From NCBI RefSeq assembly GCF_900096995.1, contig NZ_OANT01000003.1, forward strand, positions 186,001 to 250,000: a stretch of 64,000 nucleotides of DNA, given 5' to 3'. Made by a program: the position numbers and the translations under genes. The DNA is from Acinetobacter puyangensis (GTDB lineage Bacteria; Pseudomonadota; Gammaproteobacteria; Pseudomonadales; Moraxellaceae). Of this stretch, positions 44,395 through 53,160 are shown one piece after another; position 1 is the stretch's first letter; every line of letters begins with the position of its first letter. The notes below the pieces were generated by a model, which worked only from the letters and a program-made list of their open reading frames with translations, did not search any database and was not told the origin of the DNA.

Positions 44395-45225
44395 TTAGAT
44401 CTTCCACGTCTCTATTGCATATGATTCCAAAACTTTGAGTTCACTAGATTTGATTACAATGCCTAAATGCATCATTGAATCAATCTTAAATTGAAGACCT
44501 TTACTTAAAATGATCTGACCAGAACTTGTGAACTGAGGACCCGCATATAAAATACCCAATAATTTTAATCTTGATTGTCCCATCACAATACTTTGAGTTT
44601 TTCTATCTAAGTACCCATCTCTATTGTATAGAAAAACTGGTGAACCAGAAGATCCTGGGAAACACGCCATGTCTATCATGAATTCTTGATTACCATTATA
44701 TGGTTTATTGGGACTAGTTGCCGTAATGCCCTGTCTTATAATAGGTAAATTATTTACAGTATCTGACAAACCATTTGGACAACCTACCATTGTTATTTCT
44801 TCTATGGCATCAAAATATTGCCAATCACCATCTTCGGGTATGATGTCCATTGTGATAGGAGCATAGAAAATTGGAGTACTTTGATGTATGGCTTGCTGTA
44901 GTATTGAACCAATAGATATAGCGCACAAATCTATATTTTGATTAGGATGATTGAGAAGTGTGTCATGTAAAAGGATATTAACATCTATTAAGCTTCCAGA
45001 TGGTTTATAAACAGTTTGGTCTGCTATATGACATTTAATATGTATTTGGTCTGCTCCAGAAACAACGTGTTTATTTGTGATGAGAACAGGTATAAGAGAA
45101 TCTTGGGTTTTATTAAAACATGTAAAAAATCCAGTTCCTGTGCCAATTATATTTCCCTGAGACAAGGCTGTAATTTTTACAGTGGAATAAAGTAAGCTTT
45201 CAGCTATAGATAATGAAAAATTCAT
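44395..45225 (-). CDS. Trypsin-like serine protease domain protein
   Basis: A 276-residue chymotrypsin/trypsin-fold protease. The triad is visible in order: His53 (TNKHVV), Asp99 (NIDLCAI) and Ser193 in GSSGSP (191-196). There is no signal peptide, PDZ domain or membrane helix, so it is probably cytoplasmic, as in protease components of some phage-defence or stress systems. It is AT-rich, stands alone, and lies between XerC/D site 2 and sites 3 and 4. Function is unknown; link to the HNH gene is only by position. Confidence 0.72.
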   Translation of the reverse strand: MNFSLSIAESLLYSTVKITALSQGNIIGTGTGFFTCFNKTQDSLIPVLITNKHVVSGADQIHIKCHIADQTVYKPSGSLIDVNILLHDTLLNHPNQNIDLCAISIGSILQQAIHQSTPIFYAPITMDIIPEDGDWQYFDAIEEITMVGCPNGLSDTVNNLPIIRQGITATSPNKPYNGNQEFMIDMACFPGSSGSPVFLYNRDGYLDRKTQSIVMGQSRLKLLGILYAGPQFTSSGQIILSKGLQFKIDSMMHLGIVIKSSELKVLESYAIETWKI

Positions 45226-45238
45226 GTGATTTTCCTAA

Positions 45239-45266
45239 AATAAACATAATACGTCTTATTCAAAAT
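45239..45266 (-). other. XerC/XerD site 3 (degenerate, inverted)
   Basis: AATAAACATAA, spacer TACGTC, TTATTCAAAAT on the plus strand. It differs from site 4 at four of 28 positions (three in the arms, one in the spacer) and lies 129 bp inside it, just upstream of the protease start codon. Confidence 0.5.
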
Positions 45267-45395
45267 CAACGAAAATATTGTTTTAATTTATTGTTGGGAA
45301 AACAATGAACCATCCATTTTTCGCACCATAAAATAACAAGGATTAAAACTACTAAAAAGATGATTTCTAATTCCTTTATTTTTAAGTATTTATAC

Positions 45396-45423
45396 AATTA
45401 ACATAATACGGCTTATACGAAAT
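45396..45423 (-). other. XerC/XerD site 4 (pdif-like, inverted)
   Basis: On the minus strand: ATTTCGTATAA, spacer GCCGTA, TTATGTTAATT, which fits the Acinetobacter plasmid pdif pattern. Orientation is opposite to sites 1 and 2. Right boundary of the accessory insert. Confidence 0.78.
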
Positions 45424-45477
45424 ATCCAATTTATCTTAGGTATTTCAATAAGTTGGCATGCACCTATTTTACCATCA

Positions 45478-45510
45478 CAGCCGACAGTAACATGCCGGCT
45501 GTTTTTCGCC
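45478..45510 (+). terminator. Terminator-like hairpin at the right edge of the insert
   Basis: ACAGCCGACA pairs with TGCCGGCTGT (one mismatch), 6-nt loop, followed by TTTTT on the plus strand. No plus-strand gene lies directly before it, so it may have been cut off from an earlier transcript by the insertion. Confidence 0.55.
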
Positions 45511-45586
45511 TTTCTGGTACATATCACCAAAAAATTTAGCAGTTTTATGCCAAAAGTGAATTCTATTATTAATTATAGTTTAAATT

Positions 45587-46660
45587 TTAATCTCCCCGTT
45601 TACTCACCACCAATTCTCCCAACTCGATTAATCTTGAACGAACCACATTGCGGCTTAGACCCAATAATTGAGCAGTTTTTACCTGATTTTGATGGCAATA
45701 ATCATAGGCGACCCGTAATAATTGTTCTTCAAACTGTGAATACACTTTGCCTTCGTGTTGCTGAAATAAACCCTGAAAGACTTCTTTGAGTTTTGCATCA
45801 ATCACAGGGCGTTTGGCTTCTTGCTGATGCTTATCGTTGGCACGCTGTGCAGGGGATTTTAACAAAGGCAAATCATCACTTTGAATGATGCCATTTTGGC
45901 AAATCAATAAGGCATGATGAATCATGTTTTCCAGCTCACGAATATTGCCGGGCCACCAGTAATCATTCAGTTTTTGTTTGGCTTGGGCTGAAAATTCGGC
46001 TTTGTCATAGCCCAGTTGTGCATGATATTTGTCAATAAAATGATAGGCCAATGGTAAAATATCACCTTTACGTTCTCGTAATGGTTTGATATTTAAGGTG
46101 ACGACATTAAGGCGATAATATAAATCCTCACGGAACTGTTCGGCAATAATGGCTTGTTCCAGATTGACATTGGTGGCAGCTAAAACCCGTACATCGATGG
46201 CAATACTTTTACGTGAGCCTAAGCGTACCACTTCTCGTTCCTGTAAGACCCGTAATAATTTAACCTGAATGCGTTTAGATAAATCACCGATTTCATCGAG
46301 CAACAAGGTGCCGCCATTGGCCGCTTCAAACCAGCCCGCACTACTGGATAATGCGCCGGTAAAAGCACCTTTTTCATGTCCAAACAGTTCACTTTCCACC
46401 AGATTTTCAGAAAAGGCACCGCAGTTCACCGCGATAAATGGTTTGTGGCGACGATGACTATGTTCATGAATTTGCCTTGCAATCAATTCTTTGCCTGTAC
46501 CTGTTTCACCATGAATCAGAACACTGGCTTCACTTGGCGCAATCTGTTTAATATATTCCAGTAATTTTTGTGATTCTGGATCATTAAAGACTTGTGCCGT
46601 CGCTTTGTGGGAATGACTACGTTGGGTAATTTCGGGCAAAGTAATAATATCTTGTCGCAT
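45587..46660 (-). CDS. sfnR: Sigma-54-dependent activator SfnR-type, copy 2
   Basis: A 357-residue AAA+ enhancer-binding protein lacking a sensory domain. Walker A GETGTGKE (51-58), GAFTGA (98-103), Walker B LLLDEIGD, and a C-terminal Fis-type HTH ending [20 protein letters not shown]. It is last in the msuD-msuC-sfnR set, the same order as the Pseudomonas msu genes followed by an sfnR gene, so it is the best candidate for the orthologous SfnR. Its operon has a sigma-54 promoter with a class A UAS, so self-amplification is likely. Confidence 0.9.
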   Translation of the reverse strand: MRQDIITLPEITQRSHSHKATAQVFNDPESQKLLEYIKQIAPSEASVLIHGETGTGKELIARQIHEHSHRRHKPFIAVNCGAFSENLVESELFGHEKGAFTGALSSSAGWFEAANGGTLLLDEIGDLSKRIQVKLLRVLQEREVVRLGSRKSIAIDVRVLAATNVNLEQAIIAEQFREDLYYRLNVVTLNIKPLRERKGDILPLAYHFIDKYHAQLGYDKAEFSAQAKQKLNDYWWPGNIRELENMIHHALLICQNGIIQSDDLPLLKSPAQRANDKHQQEAKRPVIDAKLKEVFQGLFQQHEGKVYSQFEEQLLRVAYDYCHQNQVKTAQLLGLSRNVVRSRLIELGELVVSKRGD

Positions 46661-46753
46661 TCCATTATATCCTTGTCACTATACGATGATTTAATGTTGA
46701 GATAAGGATCTCCTCAGCGGATCGTGCAGTATTGAAAAATGTCATCGTATCCA

Positions 46754-47950
46754 TTATGAATAAAAAGATGCTTTGGGATAACGGTCATTTAAAGCCCATT
46801 GTCCAAGGTCTTTGAGTTTATATTCCACTGGATCGTGCAGGGTTTGGGTACGGACATTGCGCCAGAAGCGATCAAAACGTAAGGCGGCATGAGTGGCTCG
46901 TGCACCTGTCACTTCAAAGATACGACTACTAATATCCAGACTGGTTCGGGTCGCAGCTACTTTAGCAGTTGCAACAGCAAGTGCAACTTCACCACGTTGT
47001 TGTTCGGTTAAATCCTCAGCAATCTCCCATGCCCATTGCAATTTACTGATGGCATGTTGATTGAGCAAACGTAATGATTCAAGTTCTAGCCAGAACTCAC
47101 CATAATGTCGCAGGATATATGGGTCATCGGTTGCATGTTCGACATCGGACAAAAACCATGCCCGGGTTTCTTTGCTGGTATATTGTTTGGCTTCAGCCAG
47201 TGCGCCTTCGGCAACGCCAAGGAACATATTGATAAAGATCAGTTGGGCGATTAATGGTCTTAATGAGGAAAAAGGCGTGCTAAGTGGACCCGGGTCGATC
47301 AGCATATCCTTGGCTTCAACACGGACACGTTCAAAAATGGCACTACCGCTATCGGTTTGGCGTTGTCCAATATTATCCCAGTCGTGATATAAGGTAATTC
47401 CTGAACGTGATGTTGGTACGGCAGCAATCAATAATTTTCCTGTATGTTCATCCAGACCTGAGGCAATCAGCATTTCAGAATCAAGTGCGCCGGAACAAAA
47501 ACTTTTTTTACCGGAAAACTCGTACCAGCCGTCTTGATATTTAACGATGGTGCGTTTATCCAGTGGATTTAAGGCATTACCCCAAAACCATGATTTTTCG
47601 GCAGTGAGTTGATACCAGCGTTGCCACTGTGCGCTATTGCCAAACAAGCGTATGCTGGCTAAATGTAAATGATGAAAACCAAAAACGTGGGCAAGTGAGC
47701 TATCTGCTTGGGCAAAAATTCTTACCACATCTAAAGTTTGCTGCCATGAAGCAGAAAACCCGCCAAATTCTTCGGGAATTGATAAAGACAGTAAGCCACT
47801 TTGGCGAATTAAATCACGTTCATCTTTGGGTGTGCCGCCTTGCCGATCCCGTTCAATTGCGGTATGTGCAAATTGCTGTGCAAGTGCTTGTGCCACAGCA
47901 CTTGCATCGGAAAGCTGGTTAATGCGATGCGTTTGATTAAAAACATTCAT
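46754..47950 (-). CDS. msuC: FMNH2-dependent methanesulfinate monooxygenase (MsuC-like)
   Basis: A 398-residue acyl-CoA-dehydrogenase-fold oxygenase. GKKSFCSGALDSEMLIASG, DWDNIGQRQTDSGSAIF and FDRFWRNVRTQTLHDPVEYKL are family marks. It lies between msuD and sfnR as in the msuEDC/sfnR clusters of Pseudomonas, where MsuC turns methanesulfinate into methanesulfonate. AGGA precedes the ATG. The 93-bp gap to sfnR contains a long-range 9-bp inverted repeat (46681-46689 with 46742-46750). Confidence 0.83.
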   Translation of the reverse strand: MNVFNQTHRINQLSDASAVAQALAQQFAHTAIERDRQGGTPKDERDLIRQSGLLSLSIPEEFGGFSASWQQTLDVVRIFAQADSSLAHVFGFHHLHLASIRLFGNSAQWQRWYQLTAEKSWFWGNALNPLDKRTIVKYQDGWYEFSGKKSFCSGALDSEMLIASGLDEHTGKLLIAAVPTSRSGITLYHDWDNIGQRQTDSGSAIFERVRVEAKDMLIDPGPLSTPFSSLRPLIAQLIFINMFLGVAEGALAEAKQYTSKETRAWFLSDVEHATDDPYILRHYGEFWLELESLRLLNQHAISKLQWAWEIAEDLTEQQRGEVALAVATAKVAATRTSLDISSRIFEVTGARATHAALRFDRFWRNVRTQTLHDPVEYKLKDLGQWALNDRYPKASFYS

Positions 47951-48055
47951 ATTTTGTTATCCTGCAAAATATCGTGATCTTTTTTTAAAGGTAAAGGGCA
48001 TGGGGCTGTATCTCTGACCATAATATTCATGTTTTGGCATAGATTTTAAAATGAT

Positions 48056-49207
48056 TTATCCCTGTGCATTTTTGTGTGGTGGAACCACATCATTGGCAAT
48101 CATTTCACCAAAGGGACCTGTGAGATTGGTTTGACCAAATTTAGCATAACTGGCATAGGGTTCCGGTAATAAAGGGAATACCAGTTCTGCAAAACGATAG
48201 GCTTCTTCAAGATGTGGGTAACCGGAAAAAATAAAACTTTCAATGCCCAGATCCGCATATTCTTTGATGCGTGCCACGATCATTTCCGGATCACCGACCA
48301 ATGCGGTGCCTGCACCACCCCGTACCAATCCTACACCTGCCCAGAGATTTGGCGACACTTCCAGTTGATCACGTCGTCCCTGATGTAATTCTGCCATACG
48401 TTTTTGTCCGACGGAATCAAAACGGGCAAAAGAGGCTTGTGCCTTGGCAATGGTTTCATCGGAGATATGTTCAATCAGTTGATTGGCGGCTGCCCATGCC
48501 TCTTCATTGGTTCGGCGTACAATCACATGCAGACGAATACCGAATTTAACTTGCCGTCCTTGCTGTTCTGCTTTGGCTCGCACCTGTGCAATTTTTTCTG
48601 CGACCGCAGCAGGCGGTTCACCCCAGGTTAAATAAACATCGACCTGTTTGGCTGCCAAATCTTGTGCAACATCCGATGAACCACCAAAATACAGCGGTGG
48701 ATAAGGTTTCTGTACAGGTGGATAGAGCACCTTGGCATTTTTAACAGTCAGATGTTTGCCTTCAAAATTCACTGCTTCGCCTTGTAAAACATGACGCCAG
48801 ATGTGTAGAAATTCATCGGCAGCTTCATAGCGTTCAGTGTGGTTTAGAAATAAACCATCACCTAGATTCTCATCAGGATCGCCACCTGACACCACATTAA
48901 TCAATAAACGTCCATTGGACAAACGATCCAGCGTGGCAGCCTGTCTGGCTGAAACTGTCGGAGAAATAATCCCTGGACGAATGGCCACAAGAAATTTTAA
49001 TTTTTCGGTTAAAGGCACAAGTGCCGAAGCCACCACCCACGAATCTTCACAGGAACGACCGGTTGGAATCAATACAGCATAATAGCCAAGATAATCTGCT
49101 GCTTGCGCAATTTGTCTTAAATACGGTAGAGAAACGGGTCGGGCACTTTCACTTGTCCCCAAAAAATGCCCATCGCCATGCGTTGGTAAAAACCAGAAAA
49201 TATTCAT
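48056..49207 (-). CDS. msuD: FMNH2-dependent (methane/alkane)sulfonate monooxygenase MsuD/SsuD
   Basis: A 383-residue luciferase-like enzyme that releases sulfite from sulfonates. [31 protein letters not shown] (including the conserved Cys), [20 protein letters not shown] and [20 protein letters not shown] closely follow E. coli SsuD. Gene order with msuC and sfnR favours MsuD; SsuD cannot be excluded because the two are very alike. It starts the operon, 28 bp from the sigma-54 promoter's expected start point. Confidence 0.9.
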   Translation of the reverse strand: MNIFWFLPTHGDGHFLGTSESARPVSLPYLRQIAQAADYLGYYAVLIPTGRSCEDSWVVASALVPLTEKLKFLVAIRPGIISPTVSARQAATLDRLSNGRLLINVVSGGDPDENLGDGLFLNHTERYEAADEFLHIWRHVLQGEAVNFEGKHLTVKNAKVLYPPVQKPYPPLYFGGSSDVAQDLAAKQVDVYLTWGEPPAAVAEKIAQVRAKAEQQGRQVKFGIRLHVIVRRTNEEAWAAANQLIEHISDETIAKAQASFARFDSVGQKRMAELHQGRRDQLEVSPNLWAGVGLVRGGAGTALVGDPEMIVARIKEYADLGIESFIFSGYPHLEEAYRFAELVFPLLPEPYASYAKFGQTNLTGPFGEMIANDVVPPHKNAQG

Positions 49208-49246
49208 TGTAAGTTAACTCTGTTAAAACGTTATATTTACTTCTTT

Positions 49247-49262
49247 GCAATCTATATACCAA
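49247..49262 (-). promoter_or_regulatory. Sigma-54 promoter of msuD-msuC-sfnR
   Basis: On the minus strand: TTGGTATA, 4-nt spacer, TTGC followed by A. Both invariant dinucleotides (-24 GG, -12 GC) are intact, and the -12 box is perfect. Confidence 0.75.
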
Positions 49263-49333
49263 TAATTTTATTTATATAAAACAATAGAGTAATAATTTAA
49301 TATCGGTTGGTTTATTCGGTGTGTGGGAAAAGA

Positions 49334-49360
49334 TGTTGATTCACTGTTGGTCATGCAACA
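49334..49360 (-). promoter_or_regulatory. Class A UAS for msuD-msuC-sfnR
   Basis: On the minus strand: TGTTG-N6-CAACA (49360-49345), then 6 bp and CAACA (49338-49334). It begins 98 bp upstream of the -24 element. Confidence 0.75.
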
Positions 49361-49590
49361 GTTTTTTATCAAGCTTTCATCATCATCCTTTGAACATAAG
49401 AAACGTTAATAGTTAAACTGAATATTTTTAGCATTTAATCTTATTGGTATTACTCGAATAAAAAAATTAAATTAACTCAATATCATTAAGGCATGTTGCA
49501 GCGTTATTCATAAATATGCCAATTCGATTTGTCCTATGCTGCTTTCATCTTTTTTAATCATTTATCAAAGCATATAGGGTTTAAATTTTC

Positions 49591-49636
49591 TTGTTGATCA
49601 CTACGAATCAGCATTTATGTTTTTGTTGATCGCTAC
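49591..49636 (+). repeat. Direct repeat TTGTTGATCRCTAC upstream of SfnR-type gene 3
   Basis: Two 14-bp copies at 49591-49604 and 49623-49636, one mismatch, start-to-start 32 bp (three helical turns), 58 bp before the start codon. Possible operator of the regulator gene. No sigma-54 element precedes this gene. Confidence 0.45.
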
Positions 49637-49693
49637 TTTTGTTTGAGGCATTGCCATGCAATGTATCTGTCCTCATGAATTTTGGAGATAATT

Positions 49694-50767
49694 ATGGAGA
49701 TCGTCAAGCATCCCGAATCTCGTCAACTGGTTCGCACGGTCAAGGCCAGTGCCTATGTATTTGAAGATCAAAATTCAAAACGGCTGATGTCGTATATTGC
49801 ACAAATTGCCCCGAGTGAAGCAACTGTATTAATTATTGGTGAAACAGGTACAGGTAAAGAACTGGTTGCCCGCCAGATTCATGCATTATCGAACCGTAAA
49901 AATAAACCCTTTGTTGCAGTGAATTGTGGTGCTTTGTCCGATACATTGGCCGAAGCAGAGCTATTTGGTCATGAGCGTGGTGCATTTACAGGCGCAATCA
50001 GTAATCAAATCGGCTGGTTTGAAGCTGCGCAGGGTGGAACGATTTTCCTTGATGAAATTGGTGATTTATCTCCAAGTATTCAGGTCAAATTACTGCGTAT
50101 TCTACAAGAAAATGAAGTGGTACGCTTAGGTTCCAGACAGAGTAAAAAAATTGATGTACGGGTCATTGCAGCCACCAATATCAAACTGGAAGAAGCAGTT
50201 TATGCAGGAAATTTTCGGGAAGATTTATATTTTCGTTTAAAAGTTGCGTCTTTGCATATTTTGCCGTTACGTTTGCGTATTGGTGATATTCTGCCGTTAG
50301 CACAGCATTTTATTGAAGATTATTCCACTAGCCTTAAACGGCTTGCACCGGTTTTAAGTGAAGAGGCTCGGCAATTATTATGTGATTATCATTGGCCGGG
50401 GAATATTCGGGAACTGGAAAATGCCATACATCATGCTTTATTGATTTGTAAAAATGGCATCATTCAAAGCTATGATTTTCAATTGACAGGTTTTAAGCAT
50501 AAGTTGTCTTTACACGATGCTGATTTATCCATTTATCAACCGGCGGGTCAGAACTTAAAACAAATTTTATTTGAATGGTTCGAGCAGGGCATTGAAGATT
50601 TAAATGAACAGCTGGAAGCGGAAATTACCGAAGCTGCTTATCAATATTGCCATGAAAACCAGCTACATACCGCAAAACTATTAGGTGTTAGTCGCAATAT
50701 TATCCGTGCCCGATTAATCAAACATGGTTTGTTGTCACCCAATACCCGTACATCAACTGTGTCTTGA
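49694..50767 (+). CDS. Sigma-54-dependent activator SfnR-type, copy 3
   Basis: A 357-residue AAA+ activator without a sensory domain. Walker A GETGTGKE (49-56), GAFTGA, Walker B IFLDEIGD, and a C-terminal HTH ending TAKLLGVSRNIIRARLIKHG. The start at 49694 is chosen because GGAG lies 6 nt upstream; a TTG 4 codons earlier is less likely. The recognition helix differs from copies 1 and 2 (IIRARL versus VVRNRL and VVRSRL). It shares its upstream region with msuD and converges on the DszA-like gene across a bidirectional terminator. Confidence 0.9.
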   Translation: MEIVKHPESRQLVRTVKASAYVFEDQNSKRLMSYIAQIAPSEATVLIIGETGTGKELVARQIHALSNRKNKPFVAVNCGALSDTLAEAELFGHERGAFTGAISNQIGWFEAAQGGTIFLDEIGDLSPSIQVKLLRILQENEVVRLGSRQSKKIDVRVIAATNIKLEEAVYAGNFREDLYFRLKVASLHILPLRLRIGDILPLAQHFIEDYSTSLKRLAPVLSEEARQLLCDYHWPGNIRELENAIHHALLICKNGIIQSYDFQLTGFKHKLSLHDADLSIYQPAGQNLKQILFEWFEQGIEDLNEQLEAEITEAAYQYCHENQLHTAKLLGVSRNIIRARLIKHGLLSPNTRTSTVS

Positions 50768-50786
50768 TCATTGTTCTTCAAGAGGC

Positions 50787-50822
50787 ATGTGATGGTGAAA
50801 AAATTTCACCATCACATTTTTT
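50787..50822. terminator. Bidirectional terminator between SfnR-type gene 3 and DszA-like gene
   Basis: Perfect 14-bp stem (50787-50800 and 50804-50817), AAA loop, TTTTT on the plus strand. Confidence 0.88.
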
Positions 50823-52184
50823 CTAGCGTTTATAACTTGCACCAACATGCGGTGCAGATAAATGATCTCCCTGACCAAATAACTTATGCCGCAATGTCCC
50901 TTCACGATAGGCTTGAGGATAAACCCCTCGTTTCTGTAATTCTGGCACCACATATTCAACCACGTCACTAAAGGTTTCATGTGCCACTGCATAGGCGAGA
51001 TTAAAACCATCTACACCAGTTTCTTCTACCCATTCTTGCAAAACATCGGCAATGGTTGCAGCAGAACCGACAAATACAGGTCCATTACCGCCAATGCTGG
51101 TCCATTCTGCGACCTCATCGACAGTCCACGAGCGACTTGGATCGGCAGTGCTATAAGATTCCAATAGCGATTGAATGGCATTGGTTTTAATATATTGGAT
51201 TCGGTCATCTTTGCCAAACTGGGCAAAATCAACACCACTCCAGCCAGATACCAGCGTTAATGCACCGTCATGACTAGCATATTTTTGATATTCCTTGAGC
51301 TTATCTTGAGCTTCTTGATCAGTTGCGCCGGTAATAATGGTCGCCAGCGTATAGATATAAACACTGTTTGGATCACGACCTTCGGCTTGTAGGCGTTGTC
51401 TGGTATCGTCCACAAAACGTTTTAATAGAACTTTTGATGGCACAGAAATAAAAATACATTCGGCATGTTTGGCAGCAAAGTTTTTACCACGGGATGATGC
51501 GCCAGCCTGATATAAAACGGGCGTTCTTTGTGGTGACGGTTCACTAATATGAATACCGGGGACTTTAAAATATTTACCTTCATGCTCAATCGGAAACACT
51601 TTATCAGCATGGGTAAAAATCCCTGATTCACGATCACGCACCACCGCATCATCCTGCCAGCTGCCTTGCCATAATTTATATAAGACTTCTAAATATTCAT
51701 CGGCAATATCATAACGGTCATCATGAGATACTTGATCGTCCTGTCCGATATTTTTTGCACCACTGGATAAATAGGAGGTGACAATATTCCAGCCCGCCCG
51801 TCCCTTGGTTAAATGATCCAGTGTGGTGATACGACGGGCAAATGGATAAGGATGCTCAAAAGAGATAGAGGTCGTGATACCAAAGCCTAAATGTTTGGTT
51901 ACTGCTGCCATTGCAGGTGCCAGTTGTAATGGATCATTGACTGGGACTTGTACCGCACCTTGTAGGGCATGGCGATTATCGCCATGGAAAACATCGTATG
52001 TGCCGAGGACATCGGCAATAAAAATACCATCAAAGATACCTTTTTCCAGAATTTGTGCCAAATCTGTCCAGTATTCAATGTCTTTATATTGCCATGAACG
52101 ATCTCTCGGATGGCGCCATAGGCCCGGTGATTGATGGGCAACACAGTTCATTTCAAATGCATTAAAACGAATTTGTTTGGTCAT
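50823..52184 (-). CDS. DszA-like sulfone monooxygenase (NtaA/SnaA/DszA family)
   Basis: FMNH2-dependent luciferase-like enzyme of 453 residues, the same length as dibenzothiophene-sulfone monooxygenase DszA. IRFNAFEMNCVAHQSPGLWRHPRD, GIFDGIFIADVLGTYDVF, TTLDHLTKGRAGWNIVTSYL and PVLYQAGASSRGKNFAA match DszA closely. The second ATG (52184) is taken as start, 6 nt from GAGGAA. It is last in the metN-metI-metQ-like operon, 39 bp after the binding-protein gene, so the ABC system probably imports its substrate. Confidence 0.86.
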   Translation of the reverse strand: MTKQIRFNAFEMNCVAHQSPGLWRHPRDRSWQYKDIEYWTDLAQILEKGIFDGIFIADVLGTYDVFHGDNRHALQGAVQVPVNDPLQLAPAMAAVTKHLGFGITTSISFEHPYPFARRITTLDHLTKGRAGWNIVTSYLSSGAKNIGQDDQVSHDDRYDIADEYLEVLYKLWQGSWQDDAVVRDRESGIFTHADKVFPIEHEGKYFKVPGIHISEPSPQRTPVLYQAGASSRGKNFAAKHAECIFISVPSKVLLKRFVDDTRQRLQAEGRDPNSVYIYTLATIITGATDQEAQDKLKEYQKYASHDGALTLVSGWSGVDFAQFGKDDRIQYIKTNAIQSLLESYSTADPSRSWTVDEVAEWTSIGGNGPVFVGSAATIADVLQEWVEETGVDGFNLAYAVAHETFSDVVEYVVPELQKRGVYPQAYREGTLRHKLFGQGDHLSAPHVGASYKR

Positions 52185-52223
52185 GATCATTTCCTCTATT
52201 TTTTGATTGATTTTTCAATGGGA

Positions 52224-53105
52224 TTATTCGGCAGATACCGGCGTTAACACATTTTTGACTAGAGGATCATCGGTAGTCCGTAAATATTCATCTAGACGTG
52301 GATCTGCAAAGGCTTGTTGTAATTTAATAATCTGTGGGTTTTTTAAATGCTCGGTTGCAACCACTAATCGAGATGCAAATGTTTTTGGCGCAGGTGGAAA
52401 TAATATACCTTTACTTCGCGGAACTTTACCGGCATCAAATTGTAGAACATAACCAATGGCAGCATCTACGGAGTCCAGTACACGCGGTAATGACAGTAAA
52501 TCAAGTTCTTTAAAAACGAAATTTTTTGGATTGTCCTGAATATCACGTAGTTTTGCCACCCGAGGTTCGATGGCTGGATTTAAGCCGATTGCACCGATAC
52601 GTTGTAGTAACCACAATGCCTGTCCCTGATTGGCACCATCATTGGGAACAATAATCGTTGCGCCATCTGGTAGATCAGCAAAGTTTTTATAACGATCGGA
52701 ATAAATGCCAAATGCCCATTGAAACACTTCAACGGTTGGCGTGAGCTTAAAATCATTTGCATCAACGACTTGTTTTAACCACCATTGATGCTGATAAATT
52801 GTTCCGGCATATTGGCCATCGTTTACCGCACGATTGGCCTGTACTGGATCTTGTAAGCCAACTGCTTCAATTTTTATACCGTAATCGGGTGCAATATTTT
52901 GACTAACAAATTCAATGATACGTTGTTCTCCTGCCATCGCAGGTTCAAAATGGACTTTAAGAACATCACCGAAATCACTGCTGTGTTGATTTTTTTTAAG
53001 GCTAAACACTGCGATTAGAATCACAATGATAAGAATCGCGATGCCGATCAGTAAGGGTTTTTTGCTGGATTTTTTTAATTCAAAATCAGTAGGGCTATTA
53101 CTCAT
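52224..53105 (-). CDS. MetQ/NlpA-family binding protein with membrane anchor
   Basis: A 293-residue NlpA/MetQ-type solute-binding protein. The mature domain has HFEPAMAGEQRIIEFVSQNIAPDYGIKIE, DGQYAGTIYQHQWWLKQ, and IIVPNDGANQGQALWLLQRIGAIGL. Instead of the usual lipobox it has a single uncleaved N-terminal helix (about 17-36) flanked by lysines. MetQ normally binds methionine; ligand residues differ enough, and the context is so rich in sulfur monooxygenases, that an organosulfur ligand is plausible. Confidence 0.82.
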   Translation of the reverse strand: MSNSPTDFELKKSSKKPLLIGIAILIIVILIAVFSLKKNQHSSDFGDVLKVHFEPAMAGEQRIIEFVSQNIAPDYGIKIEAVGLQDPVQANRAVNDGQYAGTIYQHQWWLKQVVDANDFKLTPTVEVFQWAFGIYSDRYKNFADLPDGATIIVPNDGANQGQALWLLQRIGAIGLNPAIEPRVAKLRDIQDNPKNFVFKELDLLSLPRVLDSVDAAIGYVLQFDAGKVPRSKGILFPPAPKTFASRLVVATEHLKNPQIIKLQQAFADPRLDEYLRTTDDPLVKNVLTPVSAE

Positions 53106-53160
53106 GGGAGAATCCTCAAGTTTATTTCATCTTGTTTAAGATTGGAAATTATTAAAATGC

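Noticed and set aside
45453-45470. TTGGCATG resembling a -24 element on the plus strand
   Set aside because: No GC or GA at the -12 spacing, no UAS upstream and no plus-strand gene downstream.
49507-49524. TTGGCATA on the minus strand upstream of msuD
   Set aside because: The -12-like GA is one base off the required spacing, and a much better promoter exists at 49247-49262.
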